A DNA stretch of 40,351 bases from Oscillospiraceae bacterium (lineage in GTDB: Bacteria; Bacillota; Clostridia; Saccharofermentanales; Saccharofermentanaceae): assembly GCA_902787975.1 (NCBI GenBank), contig CADAIP010000023.1:1-40351 (forward strand). The letters are read 5' to 3'. The notes beneath the pieces are model-generated. The model made no database searches, was not told where the DNA came from, and worked only from the letters and a program-made list of their open reading frames with translations. Of this stretch, positions 14,499 to 23,803 are shown one piece after another (the first letter of the stretch is position 1; each line of letters starts with the position of its first letter). A program made the translations under genes and the position numbers.

Positions 14499-17400
14499 TT
14501 ATTCCTCTTCCCACTTTGCATAAATCTTATAATCCCTATAAATATCAATTGTGGACATATCGATAGGAACACTTAACTGATCATCCTCATACCACCCCTG
14601 GAACGAATACCCTTCTCTTTCCGGTGTGTATTCCAATCTCTTTCCTTCAGCAACAGCTATAATTTCCTCTTCATCTTCGCTTATTACCACAGTAACATTC
14701 CATGCTTTGTCCCATTTAGCAAAGATCGTATAGTCATCATCGATAATAATACTATAAATATCTATAGGGTTCTTATGAGCCTCATCGGTAAACCAGCCGG
14801 CTAAAACATAGCCATCTTTTGTCGGCTTGTAGTCAAATCTTTCGCCTTGATCAACCGTTATTTCTTTGTTCTCTCCATCACCCAGATGTACAGTAATGGT
14901 ATACGTTTTAATCCATTTAGCATAAATATGTACGTCCTCTGTTACCTTCTTATCAAAATCGAAATTCACAGTACATTCTTCATTAGCGAACCAACCAACA
15001 AATCTGTATCCGCCCGCTTTGTCAGGTTCATCCAGATTCATATCATTCAAATCATATTCGTAAGCGACTTCTTGCTCATTGATATTATCAGTATCAAGGT
15101 GAATGTAAACGATAGGATTTGCTATCCACTTGGCAAAGATCTCAACATCCTCTGTGACAGGCACAGAGAAATCAAACTCATTCTCAAAACCGGCTTCCTG
15201 ATACCAGCCCGCAAATGTAAAGTGCTCCTTCGTGGGATTCTCTGGTTTTGTGACACAAGAATTGTATTCTATCCTTTCGGAAGGAATATCACTGCCTGTA
15301 TATGTTACAAGCGGCTTATCCTTCCACAAAGCATAGAGAGTCATCGCACCGGTAATAGGTGTATTAAGATCAAATTCCTTCGTACATTCCTCGTCAGAAT
15401 ACCAACCGACAAATGTGCAATCAGTCTTCTCCTGTTCGTTAATCTTTGAAGTGTCCAAACAATCATTGTACTCAACTGTCTGAGCATCAACAGGAATACC
15501 ACCATTGACTACAAAGGTTACTTCATATTTTTCTTTTGTCCATTTAGCATAGATAGTAGTATCACATAAAACAGGGTCAGCAAAATTATACTTTTCTGTT
15601 AATCCTTCATCCTTATACCAATCTATGAAAATGTGTCCCGTCAAAGTAGGATCAGCAGGACGTTCAACCACACCGTTCTTAACAATCCTTTGAGGAACAT
15701 ATACGGTTTCTCCGCCGGCTTCAAAGTTAACGGTATACAAAGGTAGAATGGTAAATTCTTTTTCCACCTCGCCGACATAGTTTCCTATACCTGTAATCTT
15801 TACTGTTGCCTGTCCGGGCTCTGTATTATTCTCGAATGCAAGTGTATAGTCCTTACCCTCAACAAGCGTAGTAACTATGCCTTTATGTTTATAAGTGATT
15901 GTTATATCAGGTTTGATTTCTTCATTGTTGTTATATGGCAGATCAGTAGCAACATCGATTGTAAACTCAGAAGAATTAATATCTGCCGACGTAATATCAA
16001 AGTCCTTGGTTACAGTGCCGTAATACGGATCTGTTCCTACTATAATAACCGTAGCCTTACCAATCTTATTGTTTCTCCAATAAACAACGCTGTAGTTTGT
16101 TCCCTGTTCAAGCTCTACGCCACCCTTGGTAACCACTACTTCAGGCTCTACCAAGGAACCACTGAACACAGTTGCGGCACCATCAGCGAAATCAACATCA
16201 GCTTGTGTGAGAATATACTCCGGCTGCTCCTTAGGAATAATAGGCCAGTCTCCGTAGTGGATACCTTCCCATTTACCATTTACCTGAACAGAGACGAAAG
16301 TTCTGAGCGGGAATTTGACATCTTCACTCTGCAAAACAGAGTCAAAGGCAGTTTTATGGTAAATAGAAGAAGCATTGATTCTAATATAATTATTTCCTGA
16401 ACCATTCCATTTAGCCAACATCAGTTTTCCTGATCCGATCGTTGTTTCAATATTACCAACTATTCTTTTGTCTTTATTGATCGCCTCAACAACCTTCGAA
16501 TTGTTGAAAGGAGCATCACTGGCATCGATAACATATCCGGCAAAGGAACCATAGTAACGGACTTCAGTGTCATCATCACTAGTGACAGCAAAAACATAAC
16601 CGGTGCAATAAACCTGATCGATCAGTTTTGATTTTTTACCGTTAATGTATCCTGCAAATCCACCGACATAATTCTCTCCTCTTACGGAAGCAGTTGAATA
16701 GCATTGATAAATAGTCGTAACATCCGCACCGATATAACCTACAAAGCCACCTACATAATTCTTTCCGACAATATTCTCATAAAGTGGAATGTACTGTCCG
16801 CCTACAGTATGTCCACCACAGAAAGAGTTACCTATGTATCCTTTATCCATTCTGCCAACAAACCCACCGGCACAAGCGTTCTGTCCTTCAGCCTTTACAA
16901 CAGCTGTTGAAAAACAGCCTTTTATTGTTCCGTTAGGTAAGTATCCAACGAAACCGCCAGCATTAGATGCATAAGCAAATACTGCAACATTCCGTGATGA
17001 GCTGATCAAATATGCGTAAGCTTCCAACTCCTTAGTAGCAGAATCATAAGTACAATTTCCATCACCTATTGTGTTGCCGCTATTGTTTCCATAGGCTTTG
17101 ACTCTTCCGAAGACACCACCTACACCGGCTGTCTCAGCCTTCATAGGATTATCAGCATAATCTTTAATGCCGGTATAATCATCGCTTCCAGCAAAGATCA
17201 TGCTTAACTCTTCATCGTCACTGATAGTAAGACTTATCTTTCCGTTCGTTTTCTGACCGCTCATAATTGAATATCTTCCGGCAATACCACCAGCTTCAAC
17301 ACAATAACAACCTTCAACGTCAATTTCTTCATCAGTACCGTCTCCGAGATCTCCTCTGAAATCTCCGATCCTGGTTCCGTTTTCCAGAGTCATATCAATT

Positions 17401-20400
17401 CTGCCATTCAACTGAACACCGCTGAGTTCTCCGAAAGCACCTCCGACAGCTGCGCGACCGGAAATAATAGCTTCAGAAAAACCTATTGTCATTTTCATAT
17501 ATGTATTCGTGTATGTAGATGCGCGATTATAAGTACCGAAAACGCCGCCAATAAACTCGGCTTTACTGAAAACGACTTTAACTGTATTTACATCATAAGA
17601 TATCTTGTTATTGGTATCTGCACCACCGATAGTTGAATAGCAGCCACCGATCCAGCCACCAATATACCTGGAGTTATCAGACGAGACTACGCAAATTGCA
17701 GGACCTGTAGCAGAAATATTTACCAACTTGGAATTAGTCTGCGGATCTCCGGTATCATTGCTGCCTCCAGCTTTACCAATGATACCGCCTAAATACTCAC
17801 CCTTACCTGTAATCAACAATCCATTATCATAAGATCTGTAAGGAGCACTGCTGTTTTTACTGTCGGTCATAGTATTAATCCAGCCGCCAGTACCACTCAA
17901 GGTAATATTATTAACAGTACCCTTGTTGTGAAGACCTATAACACCGCCGATACAAGCATCAGAATATGGGCTATCACCTTGCTTAATAGGATATCCGGCA
18001 TTCATTTCAACAGAAACATTATCTATTGTGATTTGCTTTGTACCCGAAACACGTCCTATAGCACCACCAAGCTTACTATAACCACTTATAGCATTATCGT
18101 TCTCGATAGTAACAGAAACAGAACCAACACTAACATCAAAGCTCGAGTTAGATGACAAGTGTCCAATTGCTCCACCGATATTAACACCACCATCAACAAT
18201 AGAATCGCCAGAGATTACTACAGTCACAGAAGACAATTCGCTCTCGCTGTAGCCCAGAGCCCCTCCGATGCATTCACCATTTTGCAAAGTGTCATTGTCA
18301 TCAAAATAGCCTCCGGAAATTACTGAACCGCCATACAATTCTACGGATACTTCACCGACTCTTCTCAGGTTTTTGCCTACTGCTCCTCCTACATAATTTC
18401 CTGTACCGTAAATTACAGCACCATCATTATTACCAAAGGTAGCATCTACTGATGTTACTCTGAACTCATTGAATCCAATGCCACCTGCAACACAGTCATT
18501 TCCCGTAATAGTTCCACTAGAAGATACCGTAATACAGCCATTATTCATTTTATTATGTCCAATGGCTCCTCCTACATATGATCCCTTAGTCGATATAAAA
18601 GAACTTCCAAGTTCTGCATCTATAACGTATTCACAGTTCTCATTTCCATAACCATCATTATCAAAGAATCCTACAGCACCACCTAGATTTGCAGCATCGC
18701 TTGCGGATTCCACAACAGCTTCAATAGTTATAGCAGAATCAGTAAAATCAACACTGATCTTTGAATTATCGTCAACCTTATCAGGAATTATGCTTCCAAA
18801 ATGGCCTATTGCTCCGCCAACATTATATGTGCCACGAATGTAAGCACTGTCATCAGATGATCCTGATTCAGTTCTTACACTAACATAACCGCCAAATCTA
18901 ACGAGATTATTCTTATCGTTATTTGTATGCACAAAACCTATTGCGCCACCGACATTAGGACCACGAGCTACAATTCTGGAAGGATGTGGAAGAACAACGT
19001 CAACACTAACCATGATATCCCTGGCAGTCTTATTGCTCGTCCCGGCAACAAGATCCTCGGTTTTGGCATTAGCATCAGCACCACCTGACCAAGAAGTCGT
19101 TCTGAGTCTTCCTATGGCACCGCCGACAGATTCACTACCGCTTACGTCTAAAACAACATCTACAGCTTTCACCGTTGCGTAATTAACTATATCATTTGCT
19201 CTCAAAACACCTGCTACACCACCAACGCCTTTTCCGCCTGCAGCAACTGTAAGTTTTGATTTGTTACCATTCAACTCTAAATGGCCTCTGCCATCTCCCT
19301 GCATGCTTACATCACCGCATACACCACCAACAACAGAACCTGTTCCTCTGACAGTCGATGCACCATAAACCTTGGTTGTAATGTTTCCACCCTGTAAATT
19401 CGGGTTTCGGCCTATCGCACCACCAATAAATTCAGCACCACTTACTGTAGCACCAGATAATATTGACTGAATACTTCCGTCAGTTTTAGCCTTACTCCAT
19501 CCGACTGCACCACCGACACAATAATTTCCTTTGATCGTAGCGCCGTTATTGTAAGCATATAAACCGCCATGGTTAATACCCATTACACCAACAACACCAC
19601 CAACATTATAGTTGGCATAGATATAACCATTATTCTCAACAAATACATGAGAATCATTTACCAAATAACTCTGATCGTTATTCTGTACAGCTCCAATTGC
19701 ACCACCGGCGCCATTATTCTTGCTCGAATAATTATCACTATAGTAAACAATCTTTGTATCTTCGTTGTTTACAACATTAGCAATCAGACTTACATTGCCA
19801 TTCTTCAGCACTCCGATAGCGCCACCTGAACCCTGATCGGTTCCGTTACTATTACTGATGGCTGAGATTTGAGTGCCATTATTAGTAACATCCAAATAAA
19901 TAGTACGTCCAGAAACATTCTCTAAAAGACCATATGCACCACCACAGTATTCAATATTATTCTGAGGCTGAGGCTTTTCAACATTATCATCAAGGAATGA
20001 ACCAACTGCTCCGTCACCATTGATAACTGTCAAGAAAGACTTTGCAACAATACTGCCGTTATCATAACCAATAGCGCCGCCTACTTCATTTAAATTCGAA
20101 TTCTTATTCCTTATGAGAATATTGCCTGAATTCTCGACATAAACACTCATATACTCGCCACCGCACTGGTACATATAACCAATTGCGCCGCCTACATCAA
20201 CACCACTTGTTCCTTCGTCCATTTCAAGGATCAAAGAATTATCAGGGAGATTGACATATATCTGATATGCATTACTACCATGATCAGAATATTCCACTCT
20301 GCCAGTAGTAGGATCATAAGATAAAACAGAAACCTCAGACACGTCGCGAGTCAAACTGCATGATTCCATAAAACCAATGGCACCACCAACATGATTTGTA

Positions 20401-22874
20401 CCAGCGATAACACAAGAAAGGGGTTTATCTGATTCGGTGGTTAATTCAACCGGCAAAGTAAACTGACTGCTGCCATTCGGTTTGCCATCAACGACTATCC
20501 TTGCGCCGATATCAGAATTGGAATAAGCAATAGCGCCACCTACGCTGCCGTTACCTACGACAACGAATTTACCGCTGATTTCTAAGATTCCGTTGATATC
20601 TTTAGCATTCTTTCCGATAATTCCGCCCACACCAGGGTAAGTGCTCGACAGCCAGTAATTGTTTTTCTTAGGGCTAGCCATAATGATAGGATTGCTCATC
20701 ATAATGACATTCTCATTATCATCAGCATCAGCATCACTATTGCCAATGTTTCCTTCGTTAAGACCAACGAGGCCACCAATATAATAAGAATTATTAAGAC
20801 AACTAGTTGACTCTGTGGCTATGGTGACCTCAGTTGCGGAAATCAAGTCATAATCACTTGGTTCCATATCCGAAACAGGAGAAAGCACCATATTAAAGTT
20901 ATTAGTATAAATATTAAAAATCGTTCCACTGTTCTTACAGATCATTCCGTAACCTTCATCGGTATCATTAACGAACGAAGCAGTTCTCATCTGAAGATTG
21001 TTAATAGAGAATTTCTTTCCGTCAGCTTTAGACATAGATGTTAACGTCTGTCCTGCTCTTAATTCGTGTATTGCAGGGAAAGAAACAATTTTTAATGTTG
21101 AAGAATCATCGTTGTTAGCATTGGTAATTGAAGCAGGCGTTCCAAATTCACCGCTAGAACACTTGAACACTTTGACGTCGCTAACGGTTAACAGTTCGTT
21201 TTTCTGGGTATACCAGTCCAAATCGCGAACGATTCTGTAATTAACAGTTCCGCTTTGAATCCAGCGAATATTATATAGGTGTCTGAATGAAGTAATGACT
21301 GCATCTCCGCCTTGTGAAGTCCAACTTGTTCCGCCAACACTGTCATCATATTTCAGGTCACCGAAAGCAGTATTTACTACACACTTACCGGTAGTGCCTG
21401 CTTCTGAATTATCAGCCTCATCATATCTAGCCTCACCGCCTTTTACAACATAGCAATAGGTAGTGCTGCCATTTACTCTTGACACACCTGTAAAGTACAC
21501 AGGATCATCAATTGCTCTGGCTGCTTTCATATCAGAAACATTTTTTTGTTGTGGTGTTTTATCCTTTTCAATATAACGATTGAATGTACAAGAAAAAGTT
21601 GCACTGATATTGCGAGGTGTAGTACCAAACAATCTTTCACCATTGAAGCGTGAATTAGCTATTTTTCCTTCATCGGAACGAATAACCATGCAGTCCAATG
21701 ATAATCTGTATTCGTAATATCCAACCTTACGATCAGGACAACCGACACGATCATCACCAAGCACTTTGGAGATCGTCAACGGGAACTGTAAGGTTCTTCC
21801 ATCACCAGTTTTAACATCTATGAGAGCAGTTCTCTCATATCGTGTGATATTCGTTTTATTGTTTACACACTCATGAACAATCGTCGGCTCCAAATTTTTA
21901 ACTTTATAGTTTATAAAATTCTCTAGAGTATCGTGATCAATACTGAGCACAATATTGCTATAAGTTTCTGCATTCCCGGAATTGGTACCTTCTGATATCA
22001 GAGTAAATTTCAGATTCTTCTCTTCATGAAATTCACGTATCTCACCATCAGTATCGAAAATTGCCCAGGATACATCTAAAGTTTCTCCATTACGGAGATT
22101 AACCAGATAACCTTCATCTGTAGAATCAGCCAGAATATGGCCATCAAGATCATTGATGAGGGTCGGCGGAATCTTAACAGGACAAACACCATCAGGACCG
22201 GTTACGGAATCAGCTGTACCGTCAAACCAACCGACAAGGCTCGTATCACGTCTGTAAGAATAAGGTTCTCTCTGTGGAAGCCCATCCTGAGCATCACCAA
22301 TACAATCAGAACTCCAACCCGTTTCACTGTCATTCTGCTTGCAATAGAAAGCAGATGATACCCCGGCTGTATAATAGATATATCCTTTTGAGTAAGTTGC
22401 TACTACATCAAGTTCAACAGCCAAAGTACCATTAAAAATAGTCTTATCATAAAACTGGCTGCTTAAAAGATTATAGAGATATGCATCTTCTGATTCAGTA
22501 GGAGAATTAGGATTAAAAGTAAGCGATAACTTCATTGTGTTTGATTCGTTGTCTTTATCAAGATCTTTCTCGAAAGCAGCCATCTGATCCGAGGAGCACT
22601 TCATTTCTACAAGCTTACGTGTCCAGGAATCCTGCGTACCGTTAGCAGTTTTAAGTGAAAGAGCGTTTTGAGTAGCCTGATACACTGAAACAGCATTTTG
22701 ACAATTCTGCTCAAAATTAGATTTTTTGATGTAACTAAAAATAGAAACAACACCAACAGCCGAAACGATTGCTATTATTGCAAGAACTACGATAAGTTCA
22801 ACCAAAGTAAAGCCGTGGTGTCTCTTGCCACTTCTTACTAGATTAATCCTTCTTGTAGTATTCACCCTTGCCAT
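14499..22874 (-). CDS. Giant prepilin-adhesin: pilin N-terminus, about 35 GLUG repeats, Ig-like and InlB-type repeats
   Basis: This is a 2791-residue protein. The leader ends KRHHG, then FTLVELIVVLAIIAIVSAVG (Gly21/Phe22, Glu +5), a full class III pilin start. Residues about 40-150 look like a pilin head, and 150-680 are mixed, ending in a GLUG-type cap. About 690-2090 hold some 35 GLUG-like units centred on VGGAIG variants, every 30-50 residues, typical of beta-solenoid adhesins. Two Ig-like units span about 2215-2380. Six Listeria-Bacteroides/InlB B-repeats (FxGWYxDExx...IYAKW) reach the last residue. There is no LPXTG, SLH or second membrane segment, so anchoring must come from the pilin helix. 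Start: ATG 22874, AAGGAG 5 bases before. It is first gene of the minor-pilin operon and probably a tip adhesin. Confidence 0.88.
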   Translation of the reverse strand: MARVNTTRRINLVRSGKRHHGFTLVELIVVLAIIAIVSAVGVVSIFSYIKKSNFEQNCQNAVSVYQATQNALSLKTANGTQDSWTRKLVEMKCSSDQMAAFEKDLDKDNESNTMKLSLTFNPNSPTESEDAYLYNLLSSQFYDKTIFNGTLAVELDVVATYSKGYIYYTAGVSSAFYCKQNDSETGWSSDCIGDAQDGLPQREPYSYRRDTSLVGWFDGTADSVTGPDGVCPVKIPPTLINDLDGHILADSTDEGYLVNLRNGETLDVSWAIFDTDGEIREFHEEKNLKFTLISEGTNSGNAETYSNIVLSIDHDTLENFINYKVKNLEPTIVHECVNNKTNITRYERTALIDVKTGDGRTLQFPLTISKVLGDDRVGCPDRKVGYYEYRLSLDCMVIRSDEGKIANSRFNGERLFGTTPRNISATFSCTFNRYIEKDKTPQQKNVSDMKAARAIDDPVYFTGVSRVNGSTTYCYVVKGGEARYDEADNSEAGTTGKCVVNTAFGDLKYDDSVGGTSWTSQGGDAVITSFRHLYNIRWIQSGTVNYRIVRDLDWYTQKNELLTVSDVKVFKCSSGEFGTPASITNANNDDSSTLKIVSFPAIHELRAGQTLTSMSKADGKKFSINNLQMRTASFVNDTDEGYGMICKNSGTIFNIYTNNFNMVLSPVSDMEPSDYDLISATEVTIATESTSCLNNSYYIGGLVGLNEGNIGNSDADADDNENVIMMSNPIIMASPKKNNYWLSSTYPGVGGIIGKNAKDINGILEISGKFVVVGNGSVGGAIAYSNSDIGARIVVDGKPNGSSQFTLPVELTTESDKPLSCVIAGTNHVGGAIGFMESCSLTRDVSEVSVLSYDPTTGRVEYSDHGSNAYQIYVNLPDNSLILEMDEGTSGVDVGGAIGYMYQCGGEYMSVYVENSGNILIRNKNSNLNEVGGAIGYDNGSIVAKSFLTVINGDGAVGSFLDDNVEKPQPQNNIEYCGGAYGLLENVSGRTIYLDVTNNGTQISAISNSNGTDQGSGGAIGVLKNGNVSLIANVVNNEDTKIVYYSDNYSSKNNGAGGAIGAVQNNDQSYLVNDSHVFVENNGYIYANYNVGGVVGVMGINHGGLYAYNNGATIKGNYCVGGAVGWSKAKTDGSIQSILSGATVSGAEFIGGAIGRNPNLQGGNITTKVYGASTVRGTGSVVGGVCGDVSMQGDGRGHLELNGNKSKLTVAAGGKGVGGVAGVLRANDIVNYATVKAVDVVLDVSGSESVGGAIGRLRTTSWSGGADANAKTEDLVAGTSNKTARDIMVSVDVVLPHPSRIVARGPNVGGAIGFVHTNNDKNNLVRFGGYVSVRTESGSSDDSAYIRGTYNVGGAIGHFGSIIPDKVDDNSKISVDFTDSAITIEAVVESASDAANLGGAVGFFDNDGYGNENCEYVIDAELGSSFISTKGSYVGGAIGHNKMNNGCITVSSSGTITGNDCVAGGIGFNEFRVTSVDATFGNNDGAVIYGTGNYVGGAVGKNLRRVGEVSVELYGGSVISGGYFDDNDTLQNGECIGGALGYSESELSSVTVVISGDSIVDGGVNIGGAIGHLSSNSSFDVSVGSVSVTIENDNAISGYSKLGGAIGRVSGTKQITIDNVSVEMNAGYPIKQGDSPYSDACIGGVIGLHNKGTVNNITLSGTGGWINTMTDSKNSSAPYRSYDNGLLITGKGEYLGGIIGKAGGSNDTGDPQTNSKLVNISATGPAICVVSSDNSRYIGGWIGGCYSTIGGADTNNKISYDVNTVKVVFSKAEFIGGVFGTYNRASTYTNTYMKMTIGFSEAIISGRAAVGGAFGELSGVQLNGRIDMTLENGTRIGDFRGDLGDGTDEEIDVEGCYCVEAGGIAGRYSIMSGQKTNGKISLTISDDEELSMIFAGSDDYTGIKDYADNPMKAETAGVGGVFGRVKAYGNNSGNTIGDGNCTYDSATKELEAYAYLISSSRNVAVFAYASNAGGFVGYLPNGTIKGCFSTAVVKAEGQNACAGGFVGRMDKGYIGNSFCGGHTVGGQYIPLYENIVGKNYVGGFVGYIGADVTTIYQCYSTASVRGENYVGGFAGYINGKKSKLIDQVYCTGYVFAVTSDDDTEVRYYGSFAGYVIDASDAPFNNSKVVEAINKDKRIVGNIETTIGSGKLMLAKWNGSGNNYIRINASSIYHKTAFDSVLQSEDVKFPLRTFVSVQVNGKWEGIHYGDWPIIPKEQPEYILTQADVDFADGAATVFSGSLVEPEVVVTKGGVELEQGTNYSVVYWRNNKIGKATVIIVGTDPYYGTVTKDFDITSADINSSEFTIDVATDLPYNNNEEIKPDITITYKHKGIVTTLVEGKDYTLAFENNTEPGQATVKITGIGNYVGEVEKEFTILPLYTVNFEAGGETVYVPQRIVKNGVVERPADPTLTGHIFIDWYKDEGLTEKYNFADPVLCDTTIYAKWTKEKYEVTFVVNGGIPVDAQTVEYNDCLDTSKINEQEKTDCTFVGWYSDEECTKEFDLNTPITGAMTLYALWKDKPLVTYTGSDIPSERIEYNSCVTKPENPTKEHFTFAGWYQEAGFENEFDFSVPVTEDVEIFAKWIANPIVYIHLDTDNINEQEVAYEYDLNDMNLDEPDKAGGYRFVGWFANEECTVNFDFDKKVTEDVHIYAKWIKTYTITVHLGDGENKEITVDQGERFDYKPTKDGYVLAGWFTDEAHKNPIDIYSIIIDDDYTIFAKWDKAWNVTVVISEDEEEIIAVAEGKRLEYTPEREGYSFQGWYEDDQLSVPIDMSTIDIYRDYKIYAKWEEE

Positions 22875-22927
22875 CCTTACTCCTTATCTTGTGAACGAAG
22901 ACAGTTATAGCAAATAATTTTTATTAA

Positions 22928-22956
22928 ATTATAGGATTTGGAGTGCCAATATTCAA
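22928..22956 (-). promoter_or_regulatory. Promoter of the giant prepilin operon
   Basis: -35 TTGAAT (22951-22956), a 17-bp spacer and -10 TATAAT (22928-22933), giving a leader of about 47 bases. No room for a riboswitch remains. Confidence 0.7.
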
Positions 22957-23032
22957 ATAATGTTATGTTAATGTTTTGTTTCAGGTATATGGTGCTTTTG
23001 TAAAAAACGCAAACAAAATGATCAACTGCGTC

Positions 23033-23051
23033 AGTGTAACAATGTTACACT
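23033..23051. promoter_or_regulatory. 19-bp palindrome in the divergent T4P control region
   Basis: AGTGTAACAATGTTACACT has 9-bp arms around one central base. Its inner 17 bases recur in inverted orientation at 30079-30095, beyond the other end of the rightward T4P operon. It could bind a dimeric regulator of either operon. Confidence 0.5.
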
Positions 23052-23109
23052 ATTCACGTTTTCGAACAGTTGGTTCCTAGAACGCACAACAATGCCTAAA
23101 AACGTCGAT

Positions 23110-23145
23110 CTTCCTTTGTTCACAAAGGAAGATTTTGTAATTTTT
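23110..23145 (+). terminator. Terminator-like hairpin inside the divergent region
   Basis: CTTCCTTTG (23110-23118) and CAAAGGAAG (23123-23131) form a 9-bp stem with a tetraloop, followed by ATTTTGTAATTTTTC. With a possible promoter TTGTTT-17-TGTAAA (22976-23004) it could bound a short transcript of about 130 bases or attenuate the downstream operon. Apart from this hairpin, the promoter at 22928 and the palindrome, I see no gene in 22875-23278. Confidence 0.5.
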
Positions 23146-23278
23146 CGTATGTTCGGAAACGCCTGAATTCATTATTGGTTAAGAAACTATTACTATGCTG
23201 TAACAATTTATTATATTAACTGTCTTTAATATTTTTCTCGTGATAAAATTATTTTAACTTATCAGGAGGGTGCCCCAA

Positions 23279-23773
23279 GTGTCGGACAGCAATTCCAACC
23301 CGGTACAAGTTGAAGGCACGCAGTTTTACAGGCGCGGAACCTTCAGAGATGTCTTTAGGATCAGTGTGATTACATTGGTCATTTTTATTCTGTTAGCTTT
23401 TCTTACCTTGTGGTTTGCTATCGATTCCGGAGCCAGACAGGCTTATAAAGAGGCCCGCGATGTCCGTAAAGCACTGCGTGCAGTCGGCACAGAATACTAT
23501 GGTGATATGTCCTCTATCTATGATCCTAACAGCAGCACGGGACTTGCCAAGGGAGCTGCTGAGAAGATAGCCAGCATCTCACAACGTGATGGAACTGTTA
23601 CTCTCTATGAGTGGGATGACAAGGGAAACGGACCGATAAGTTTTGAATACCGCACCGGACTTTACCGTGTAGTTTATACAGATACAGGACTTGCTGAAGG
23701 CATGCAGTCAGGTATCGAAGGAGACTTTAAGGTGTATTACTCTTTCGAGCTGATTAAATATGAGGCTCAATAA
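23279..23773 (+). CDS. Single-pass membrane protein at the head of the T4P assembly operon
   Basis: This is a 164-residue protein with a polar N-terminus (1-27), one membrane segment at about 28-48 (ISVITLVIFILLAFLTLWFAI), an amphipathic helix (RQAYKEARDVRKALRAVG) and a beta-rich C-terminal domain. The membrane helix running into an amphipathic helix is pilin-like, but no leader peptidase site precedes it, so it is not a processed prepilin. The GTG at 23279 is chosen because AGGAGG lies 9 bases before it; the GTG at 23270 touches the ribosome site. Position before pilC suggests an assembly or tip role. I do not recognise the family. Confidence 0.7.
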   Translation: MSDSNSNPVQVEGTQFYRRGTFRDVFRISVITLVIFILLAFLTLWFAIDSGARQAYKEARDVRKALRAVGTEYYGDMSSIYDPNSSTGLAKGAAEKIASISQRDGTVTLYEWDDKGNGPISFEYRTGLYRVVYTDTGLAEGMQSGIEGDFKVYYSFELIKYEAQ

Positions 23774-23803
23774 TAATAAGACTTAAGGAAAGGACGCCAG
23801 ATT

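Noticed and set aside
14847..15449. 200-residue open frame opposite the giant prepilin
   Set aside because: It mirrors the InlB-type repeats on the other strand, has no ribosome site and no family pattern.
14499..22874. CRISPR or tandem DNA repeats in the giant gene
   Set aside because: The periodicity is at protein level (GGAIG variants); the DNA units differ in sequence and spacing.
22875..23278. Cyclic di-GMP riboswitch in the T4P control region
   Set aside because: T4P genes of clostridia often carry one, but I found no GEMM-type conserved core on either strand, and the giant-prepilin leader is too short.
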